In this document: positions 55,266 through 64,000 of the stretch, piece by piece | Numbering within the stretch: position 1 is the first letter of the stretch | Layout of the letters: each line of letters opens with the position of its first letter | Origin: Tetrapyrgos nigripes | Lineage: Eukaryota; Basidiomycota; Agaricomycetes; Agaricales; Campanellaceae | NCBI GenBank assembly: GCA_013368315.1 | Contig: JAACJM010000262.1 | Location: 49,238 to 113,237, forward strand | Length of the DNA: 64,000 nucleotides | Reading direction: 5' to 3' | Notes under the pieces: generated by a model | The model's database searches: none | What the model saw: the letters and a program-made list of their open reading frames with translations, nothing else | What the model was told of the DNA's origin: nothing | Made by a program: the position numbers and the translations under genes

Positions 55266-57758
55266 GCGGTTGTGGTGGATGTCGAGACTCGAATGGGAGA
55301 GGGTGCCTCGGTAAAGGTGACAGACATCGGACAAAGTCGTATTCGTATGCAGTAAACAAAGTTAGAGAATGAAACAGAGAAGGAAAGAGAAGACTCGAAA
55401 AAGGGAAATAATGAAAGACAGCGTTGAAGAATTGGAAAAGGACTTAGTCTGAGAGTAAACGCGACCCTTGTCCAACGTCAGGCCTGATTTTGTAAAATTG
55501 TCGGAGTTTGAAATATATCTTTTTACTTATAGCTCGTAAAGCCCTGCAGCAACGCTAGTTTTATTCCTAATTGCGTAGAGTCTATAGCGGCTTGGGATCC
55601 GAGTTGAAAAAAAAAAAAAACCGGACCTGGGGTAAAACCTATCGCTGCAGTGTGGTCCTGTAGTAGGCCGCGTCAATTTGCCGGTTAACCGGGCTATTAG
55701 TAATAGACAAGTAATGGATCAACTTGACCTGCTCAGTTCGCTATGTTTCTACGAGGTTTCACAATTTTGACTTCTACTTGGATGTGTGTTTGCCATTATA
55801 CGCGTTTGGGTGTGTTTTCTGGGGTAAACGAGTCCAAAGGCTCTTGGGTTGTAAGTCGTGTCGCTCAGAACATGACTAATTTTACATAAGCAGGGTCTGG
55901 CGTTGCACGCCCTTACAAGTTACTAACAGACCCCTACTCAACACTTTCAACGTAGGGGTCTGGCTCCGAGAGACTAAAAAGGACTCAGGAGTAGAAAAAA
56001 AGACTCTAAGGAGAACATAAGATGGGAAAGAAACTCACCAACGGACCCCCACAAATCTAACCCTATCACCCTTCTGCTCGTCCCTTCCATCCTCCCTCTT
56101 TCCACCCAAATACCCAATCCACTACTATTCGAAGTCGAGGCGGGACATGCTCAGAAGTGGTACGTGGAGACGGTGGAGTTGTTTGGAGTTCTAGGTATGC
56201 GTATTGAGCTACCTATTCATGGCATCATGAAAGGGAGATAATCGAGAGAAATGTACGGAAATACCGTCGTGGTTAGGAGAGTGGTCGTTACTGATGACGT
56301 AGCCATGAAGTGGTTTCAAACTCCGTACGTCGATTTCGTTCTTCCAACTCGTACCACCACCATGTCCGGACCCTCGGTCCCCTCGTTCCACTCCCGACGT
56401 GACTCTCAGACCATCGCTCTTCCAAGTCAACAACTCGTCCAGTTCCCGCCCTTCAGTTGCCCTTCAGTCCGAGCGCGTCTTCCTTCATCCTTTTCTCGTT
56501 CTGCTTCCTCCTCAGCCGACCCGTCTCTTTCATTGCTCTCTTTCATTCTCAGCTTATTGGAATTGCTGGGTGTTTTCATGTACAGGGTGCGTCCAAGTCT
56601 ATTATTGTCTCGCTATTGAGAAACGCGCTGACTTTAGCCCATTCCTGCCTCCATCTCTACCACCAACATTACACACAACGCTTTACCCCCAAAACGCGTA
56701 CTCGCCCTCGTCTATATCGGAAACAAACCCTCAAAAATGACCTAGTGCACAATCACATGTCCAACTACTGCCAACGTTTTGGTATGGAGGCAGTCTCCGA
56801 TGTCTCAATCCTGGTGCAGACGTCGCCCATACCGAATTAGAAGAGGTTCAGACAAGCTACGGAAGGCGCAGAAGGAGTATGGGGCTTAACTGGGTGCGTC
56901 TACCCTCGTGATTAATATATCATCTCCAGGCTGCTTCGCTCAATCATGTCAGGTTTTTATCCGGAACTTGGAAGAGTTTTTGTGTCAAGTCCTCGACGTC
57001 GTGGTGAGTGATTTTCGACCCTTGTAAGCCACATCCTCTTGCTAACATGACACATATGCCCACCCTCCAGCACTATCCACGCCTCCACGCTGAGCCCTAG
57101 AATTAAGTCAAGAGCAAGCAATGGTCCTGTTGAGTCTTTATGTGTATCATAGAGGAGGTGCGTTTATAGACCCTTGCATTTTGTTTTGCCTGTCTTCTGA
57201 CCTTGCAATTTGGCGCTGGGTAAAACCTTCCCACCGCCGACGTGCAAAGGCCGGAATATGTCTTCTGAGTGTGCTTCTACACACCTCTTAACGTGAATTT
57301 TTCGTTCTCTTTTTGCCATATTTTCAGCTAAGCTCTTTCAAATGCGCTGGGACTTGGTATCTTCAGTTTGCGGTGGGCCGTTCTTTTGCTTGGTTCCGTG
57401 TCTTCTCAAGTCTTACAAGTCCCTCCTTGTGTATCAAACAGTTCTCTGCTACCCGTCATCGCTTTGTGAGTGTTTCCTTGAATCCTTTGTTGATCTATCT
57501 CACCCGAGATTATTACTTACAGAGCGGACGTATCTATATTCGCCTATGGTCGCTGTCCTTGGAGTTTGAGGCAGGAAGTTAGGTGAGTCTAGATACTTCT
57601 TTATTCATAGTCGTAGTGTACTATATCTATGTATGCGTGTACGTACGTGAATATAGGTCTCGACGCTGATAATTACAAGGTCAAGAAAAAGTAGAAACCA
57701 CTGCCGCAGGCATTTTTTCTGGTATTTCCTTCATTCTTTCAGCAAGACTGATGTATTG
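55266..57758. other. Region of gene debris without an assigned gene
   Basis: Contains the second copy of the dispersed repeat (56,006-56,060). Plus-strand frames around 56,251-56,840 and 57,313-57,582 are joined by splice-like sites but show no domain I can name ('SQLIGIAGCFHVQGASKSII' at about 56,550 looks coding). These may be remnants of one broken gene. Confidence 0.35.
56006..56060 (+). repeat. Dispersed repeat, copy 2 of 2 (partner at 8,616)
   Basis: Same order of CTAAGGAGAACATAAGA, AAACTCACCAAC and ACAAATCTA as at 8,616-8,670. This links the flank of the SepH-like pseudogene with this distant region. Confidence 0.6.
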
Positions 57759-58195
57759 ACTAGGGTTGGTTGTTGCCTCTGCAGCTGGATTTCATATGAA
57801 ATTTACCGACGGCATGAAGGTCGAAGCTGACTTTCTGTCCGAATTTCTCGACGAGTGGCCAGTACAGCTACTTGAATGACCCCTCTGGATCAGGAAGTTG
57901 TTTACTCTCTGTACAATTCGAGGGATTCGAAGCAGCAACAATACAAATTTTCTTTACGAGACCAGCCACTACTACGCATGTGCTCACCGTTGGTACCGAA
58001 CTATCAGAACAAAACTCGTAGGTTTGCTTCCACTTTGATCAGCAGAATTTTTCTTCACAGGTCTGCCAGAGGATTTTTCTCAAACAAAGCAGCTGTCATT
58101 GGAACGTTTACAGTTGTAGGTGTCGTCGTCGTCGCCGCTGCAGTCTTTCTTATGGTATTCAGACATCGTCGCAATGCACGAAGAACTTGAGAGTC
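57759..58195 (+). pseudogene. Membrane-family fragment D
   Basis: Reads 'VVASAAGFHMKFTDGMKVEA' after an acceptor CTAG at about 57,763, the counterpart of exon 3 of copies A-C. At 58,056 it reads 'SARGFFSNKAAVIGTFTVVG', a TM helix and 'VFRHRRNARRT', then a stop. The Cys-pair region and the cytoplasmic tail are missing or unreadable. Decayed relic of the same family. Confidence 0.7.
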
Positions 58196-58891
58196 TTCTT
58201 CGCAAATGGAAGCAGTTCATGCTATACCTGCGCCGAGTATCTTTCCTGGACGGAAATGATTCTGGGACACTATAGAGGCTATGTACTTAACGTAACGATC
58301 AAATCATTATCTCTGAAACAATCGTTTTGTATGCCTTATCAAATAGCTGAAGCACGAGTTACGGGTTCTCTTCGACGTGATATTTGACCAACTACTGCAT
58401 GTTATGGCCTGGCTCAACTTGCTTTCTGCCTTCGCCATCAACTTGGTAATTAATTTCGGCAACTTCTTAACATTTAATTCAGTAATCACCAACGTTGACA
58501 AGTGGTCTTTGCATGAGGGACTGGTGCTGGAAGTAGCAGAACACTCTGTACCCGCAGGTTCTGAACCGAACTTCTATGCAATCGCGTTGTTTTATCGCAG
58601 CTCGAGCATGTTATAGTCATGCCCTACAGTTACTTCATCCAATGTGCGCTGGAAATTAAGAGGACTTAGTGATCGACGAACTGACTTATAAATATTTGAA
58701 TCAACTCACCGAGAAACAACCGCCCAGCTTCGACGCGCGACCTAGCATCTACCTATCCTTCCTTGTATACTTCCCCACATCTTGGTCATATTTTTGCCCT
58801 CATTTCGTCCCTCAGTCCACCTATCACTGTCCGAGAACGCTACTCCCAACCTACTTGACATCTCAAACTACAATCCCCTATTGCTAGGACG

Positions 58892-60563
58892 ATGGCATCT
58901 ACTAACGGATACGGAGGAGGCTACAACTTTCGCTCTGCCGCTTGGAAACTGATGGCAGGCAGACTATCCTCGCCAGATATTCACTCTACGACTTCTACGA
59001 CTCCCACCCCCCCGCAAGGTAGTACTACTAGTCTTATCGAGGAAATGCGTTCGGAACGTGGCGAGCTCCAGAATCGATTACGTCAGGAGGAAGCCGCCAG
59101 AAAGCAACACGAGCATGCACGGAACGAGGCAGAGCAGCAACTGGAGAGAGAAAAGAGATTAAGGGAGACGAGTGACGAGGAGAAGTATAGGGAGGCGGAA
59201 AGTCATAATCAAGCTCTGGAAGCTTTGAAGCACGACTTGCAGGATACTCAGAAACGCCTGGAGGAGGTGTGGAAAGAGAATGGAAGGTTGATCGAGGAAC
59301 ACGCGAAAAGCTTGAGGGAGGAACGTGTTGCAGTGCAAGCGACGAAGGATGCTTTTGCGAGCAGCAGAAGCTGAGGTGGATAGGCTAAAGGTGGAAGTGA
59401 ACGAGTTGACGGAGAGCGCGAAGGTATTGATTGAGGAAGACCAGAAGTTGGACATCATCATGAAGGAGAAGGACGAAAAGGTTGGAGGTCTGGAGAAGGC
59501 TTTGGGAGATTCCGAGTCGGAACGGGAGAAAGCGGAAAGCGAGATAAGACGGCTACAGGATGAAGTGAAAGATTTGACAGAGAGTGCAAAAGAGCTGCTT
59601 GAGGAGGATAGGAAACTGGAGGAGATTTTGAAGGCTAATCGGGCGAGGATCGATGATCAGGAACTCACCTTAGAGAGGACTACTATCGATAAGGAGAACG
59701 CCGAGAAACGAGCGGACGACGAGCACCGGCTGGTTCTTGAGGCAAAGGCGGCCCTCGAAGCCGCTTATCTCCATGCCAAGAAGGAACACGAAGCTGCTGC
59801 GGGTGCTTTCTCCCGAGCCGAGGAAGCAGATAGACTATTAGAGGAGGCACGATTGAAGGAGCTGGATATGACGTCGAAAGCACTTGAATCCGACGCCGGA
59901 AGGGTGCGGGCTGAAGAGGCGCGGCGAGTTGCGGAGTCTATCGCAAAGGAGAAGTTATCTGAGCTTTCTCAAGCTCTGGAGACTCAGGCAGCAGCGATCC
60001 TCCAAGCAGACGAAGAACGAAGGTCGAGGGACAGGACGGAACGCCAACTGCAGGAGTGCAAGGACGAACTAGCGAAGACATGTCTTGCAAACACCGAGGC
60101 AAGATCAGAGCTGGAGGATACCAAGCGAGAGATGACGAGATTGGGCGAGGTAATGGTCACGATGAAGAAAGAAGCAGATGAGGCCCACCAAGCTCAAAGT
60201 CTTGCTGAGAGGTTGATTGACGAGTACAAAGAAGCAGAGGAAGCAGTACGGCATGAGCTAGAGGAAGAGAGAAGGAGAACTCGAAGGATACAAGAGGATA
60301 AACAAGTAGCCGAGAAGGATACAGAGACAGCGAAGGCGGAAAGGGTGATAGCGGAGCAGCAGGCTGCTGAAGCTCATCGACTCAGACAAGAGATGGAGGA
60401 CCTTTTGGCTACTACGCAGCTGGAAGCCAGCCAGAAGAAAAGACAGATGGAGGATTCGGAACGCTTGGCAGATGCACGGGTAAAAGAGCTGGAGGTGAAG
60501 ATCAAGCAGGAGTATGCAAAAGCGAAGAAGGCCGCCGCTGAAACGTCGTGTATTATCATGTAA
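58892..60563 (+). CDS. Long coiled-coil protein ending in a CaaX box (one apparent frameshift)
   Basis: ATG 58,892 in good context (GACGATGG). The N-terminal 45 residues are Ser/Thr/Pro-rich ('MASTNGYGGGYNFRSAAWKL'). An almost uninterrupted coiled coil of about 500 residues rich in Glu, Lys, Arg and Ala follows ('ELQNRLRQEEAARKQHEHAR', 'LEEVWKENGRLIEEHAK', 'DLTESAKELLEEDRKLEEIL'). The C-terminus is 'ETSCIIM', a CaaX motif predicting farnesylation and membrane anchoring. The first frame stops at 59,371-59,373 after 'ASSRS' while the second frame runs from before this point to 60,563. A single-base change in the AGCAGCAG run near 59,357-59,364 would join them. Similar to no named protein that I recognise. 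Confidence 0.7.
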
Positions 60564-62480
60564 ACTCCGACTTTCCACGCTATCTCAATATCTTATTGAC
60601 ACCGAAATGACGATTACCTGACGTAGTAACAAATCTGCATGGTACGTTTTATCTCAGGAATGTCTGGCAGTACAAAAATATGTACAGTACTCTGCGAAAA
60701 TTGATGGCAGGGTGCCGGGCTGCCGGGTCACAATCTTTTGCTTCACTCTCCTTCAACGCAGCCTGTGCGTTGCTAGAAAAGTGGTGTGGGGATCTACTCT
60801 CATATGTCAGGACCCATCCCGAAGCAAGAGGTAAGCCAGAAACCAGCCCGGAGCTAAATTCCAAAAAAGGCAGGGACATCAAATTTCGCTGCTACTGTAT
60901 GTACGTGGCATCTTCGTAGAAGTTTTGGTGATCCGGTCACAGGCCTCTGAAGATCAGCCACATTTCCTGAATCCCCATTGCTCATCCCAAATTTGATGTA
61001 CCGTCACACGACACGATGAGAAAAGTTGTCATTCTGCCCGAGGGCATTTCAAAACCGGTAATTGTCTCGGAGTTCGATCGATTGCAGGCATTGAGTTTGC
61101 GTGGTGAGGCAGTGTCGCACATCCTCGAATCTTCAAGCAGATTGTGGCCAGAAGTCCTGGTGGCTGAAAGTGGCTGATATGCTTATACCTTAAGTCGCGC
61201 AATAGGGTCAATAGAGCTCAAGAAAAATATGACTATCATGCTCGTTTCGATTTGGTGGTTTACCTGACTGCCCGCTAATTGCCATGGTGATATGAATCTC
61301 GGAGTCTCAACGTTCACGCAGCCGTTTTGTCCGAGTCGATTAGAACTCCGTGAAATTCCTTCATTTGAGCCTTGCGAGCTTTCATCCGGAACTTCTGAAT
61401 CATGCCAGCGTCGCAGCGACTGCAGTCGCCAAGCATCGATAAAATTCCGAGCTGATTTATCAAGTTGTAGAGCCTTCTAGAATTAGGATAACTTATTTAC
61501 ACCCCCCGCCCGGTTTGTCTTATAGTGGAGATCTCCGACAAGAAAGAATTTTCGTTGCAGAACTTGATTTGTTTGTATGGATAGCCTCATTGCAGAACTC
61601 GATATCGATAACACAGCTGCTGCGTCGTTCACGACTCGCTAATACTGCCTACCACTATCTATTCCCATTCGGTAATGTCAGTAGAGCAGGGTATAAATAC
61701 GACTTGAATTTTCTGCAACAGTCAGACATTTTCTCTCCTCGACTCTTTCGAATCTCTATTCTCTGGCCCTAGACTCCCTCAGTTGCATTCTTGCCTCGAT
61801 ACTCTAGGAGTAGAAGTGGAACGCTACGCTCAAGCCAGCTGTTTTTCTATGTATCAGAAACCATTCCTGCTTCTCCGTCCTTTTAACCGGAATGCGATGG
61901 GTTCTGTTCATAGCCAAAACAGTTGACTGAGCGTTGTTGACCCTTCGTTCTTTGGGCATTGTGGCTGCATGCAATCTCAGGTTCTCCCAGATCACATCTC
62001 GCTTCTCAGTTGAAGATTGATCTTCTCTTTCTTCTCAGATTATAATAGAGTGCATATTAGCCTAAGTACCCATTTACCGGCTATTCAACCACCATTAGAT
62101 CTCGAGATAGAGGCTGCTTGGGAAGCTCAACCTTTTTCTATTCTCTGGGATTACTACTGTACTATCAATATTCTTACAGATTTTAGCTGTTGTGTACTTT
62201 TCTACCTGATCATATCACAGTCCGAAGGCTTGAATCAAGTCCTAAAGGCTCGGAGACCGATAGGAGAAACGCACCGGGCCGATCCGCCTGCATGATCCTG
62301 AGAATCATGAAAAGTCCGCGGTTTATCGTTAACTTCTCTCTTTCTCATCTTCACCTCATCTCGCTCGGTCCAGGACTTTCCGTTCCATCGGAGATCCATC
62401 CAGGCAGTGCCCCTAGCGCTCATCTTTCGTTTCAGAATACATTATAACGAGTGGATTGGAGCTACAAGCTCCGAAGTCTC
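60564..62480. other. Intergenic region
   Basis: No frame carries a family signature. The short plus-strand frame 60,680-60,919 ('MYSTLRKLMAGCRAAGSQSF') and others are unremarkable. Nothing structural was seen. Confidence 0.45.
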
Positions 62481-62489
62481 CAGAACAGC

Positions 62490-63078
62490 GAAGGTCATCG
62501 GTATTTTTCCGAAATCAAGCTTGAGAATTTTGATGACCTGCGGTGAGTGAAAAAGAGAACCAGCGCATTGGTATCTTAAGACTTTGTAGTCATACAGCAA
62601 ATTCCTGTTGAGCAAACGCTCTCATTACGGCGCGAAGTCCTTTGGCCGGATATGCCTCTCGAGAAGGTCAAACTACCTGAAGACTCGGACGGGTGGCACT
62701 TTGGCGCATTCCTTCAGGATGTGGAAGAACCTGTGGCTGTCATTTCGCTCTTCCGTGACGCTCTTGGCCCTGTGCCCGCCGTACCCGAGCCTGGTGACTC
62801 CGCCACGGGTTCAACCACCGCACGGTTCCGCAAATTTGCGTGCAAAATATCTCATCAAGGTCGTGGCATAGGGACCGCATTGTTGGACTACACGCTGAAA
62901 TTCGCACGTACGGAACTCGGAGCTCAGACAGTGTGGTGTGATGCTAGGACATCAACATCGGAGTGGTACGAGAAACGAGGACTTTTTGCCCTTTGGAGAT
63001 ATATTTTACAAGGGAGCCGTGGAGTACCTCCGTATGAGGATCGATTTCAGCACTTCTGAGACATCTCTCGAGACATAA
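62490..63078 (+). CDS. GNAT-family N-acetyltransferase (one apparent frameshift)
   Basis: Transfers an acetyl group from acetyl-CoA to an unknown amine. Exon 2 starts after CATACAG at about 62,599 with 'QIPVEQTLSLRREVLWPDMP', the typical N-terminal signature, then 'GWHFGAFLQDVEEPVAVISL'. The CoA-binding motif A is 'ISHQGRGIGTALLDYTLKFA', followed by 'VWCDARTSTSEWYEKRGL'. The frame at 62,985 then shifts. In another frame the expected end 'FGDIFYKGAVEYLRMRIDF' is read up to TAA 63,076-63,078. A short upstream exon is likely at about 62,490-62,540 ('KLENFDDLR') before a GTGAGT. Without the frameshift about 155-165 aa. Confidence 0.75.
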
Positions 63079-64000
63079 GTGAGCGATTTTCATGATACTT
63101 CTAGTGTTGCTTCCAATCTGACACTTCATGATACCAATTTCCCGGCGTGTAGACCGGTCACTTTTTCATGTGGCACATTTCGATGGTCGATAGTCACTAC
63201 TCACAGCTGTACTGCGGTAGCTAATGCCTAAAACCAGGATGTAATTTTCATCGAGTCACTTGTCACAAGCATCGCGGTATCTTTATGTCTTGTTGGTATC
63301 TTGCCAACTTTTGATCTCAGCGAAATCTTGGTCCTGGTGATTTCCATATCTTGTCAGCATGGGTACCTAAAGGAACAGAACTTCACGGAATGGTAACCTC
63401 ATTGGTGCTGAGAACACTATAGTCTGACGTCGAAGGACCCAAAGAGTAAGTAAAATGAGCGTCAAGTTAAGTATCAACTCGAAGTTAGATTGAAGCGGGA
63501 TGCAGCATTGGAGGAACTCGGACTGGAAGGGCAGAATACTTAGATTACTTAGGTGGTAGTAGCATAAAGGCAAGAGGACTTGAAAGTTGCTTGAAAGAGC
63601 TTTGAGGAACCGGGAAACAGTACCGTGAGAAGCTTCCCTATACAGCAATTGTAGTACACGTGAATCTCTTTCCTTCATTTTCCTCCGAGTCCAGCAGAGA
63701 ACGACTGCTGCTCCATCCCGATGGCGGACTGTCACTCCTCGACTCTGTTCCAATGGCAACTCACCTGACCAAGCTGCGCAATGATCGTTGAGACTCATGC
63801 GAGTGCTCGCACGGATATCTTAATCAAATCGCAATCCAACACTCAGCCCATACTAAGGGCCTGGTTCCATGCTTTTCGACGCCCTTCCACAAGTTCAGAA
63901 AGCTGAAGAAAGCTTTTTCTTCATGCCAAAAATGTGTGGCTCTCAAGACCGTTGCCGGGTTACCGTCGTCAAAGTCCTTCCTGGTTTGACCGTTCCAGTA
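63079..64000. other. Right edge, no assigned gene
   Basis: A 143-aa minus-strand frame (63,367-63,798) has no recognisable motif and probably arises by chance. The last 150 bp have no clear coding signature. A gene entering from beyond the window cannot be excluded. Confidence 0.4.

Overview
The window looks like nuclear DNA of an Agaricomycete (mushroom-forming basidiomycete). Genes carry many short GT-AG introns of roughly 45-100 nt. The recognisable families are typical of that group: a DUF6698-type protein, F-box proteins with the LPPELW signature, TET/JBP dioxygenases, Helitrons carrying an OB-fold companion gene, and single-pass membrane proteins ending in a 'SDWARGLTDEPPPxY' tail. No tRNA, rRNA or CRISPR was found. 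All calls come from reading translations by eye; no database search was run.

Left third (1-27.8 kb): a graveyard of mobile DNA and broken genes. It holds a complete but inactivated Tc1/mariner element (2.3-3.6 kb), a decayed hAT transposase (6.6-7.7 kb), and a SepH/Cdc7-like septation-network kinase pseudogene. That pseudogene is split (8.7-9.4 and 14.2-15.9 kb) by a 5'-complete, 3'-truncated copia retrotransposon and another fragment. Next come a TET/JBP-type dioxygenase pseudogene (minus strand, 16.0-17.8 kb), an unrecognised multi-exon gene (18.4-20.0 kb), a mosaic of BRR2 (splicing helicase) and DNM1 (dynamin) gene fragments (20.5-22.8 kb), a second Tc1 relic, and a DUF6698-like gene (23.4-25.7 kb) with a Gly/Asn repeat tail behind an in-frame stop.

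Middle (27.9-50.1 kb): a tandem segmental duplication. Its unit is [membrane-protein gene X | F-box exon Y]. Unit 1 is X (28.0-30.4) plus Y (38.6-41.1); unit 2 is X' (41.1-43.8) plus Y' (43.8-46.5), and Y' continues into the full F-box gene ending at 50.1 kb. Unit 1 is interrupted by an 8,225-bp insertion (30,391-38,615). The insertion has matching terminal inverted repeats and an 8-bp (7 identical) target duplication, and it carries Helitron Rep/helicase coding sequence plus an OB-fold gene. The matching site in unit 2 is empty.

Right (52.5-64 kb): further copies of the membrane-protein family (one nearly complete, two relics), a long coiled-coil protein ending in a CaaX prenylation box, and a GNAT acetyltransferase. 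Several genes that otherwise look intact are broken by a single-base indel, often +1 in a homopolymer. This is either assembly error or real decay and should be resolved before any gene is called dead. Many transposon stops are TGA where the family expects arginine (CGA), which fits CpG deamination.
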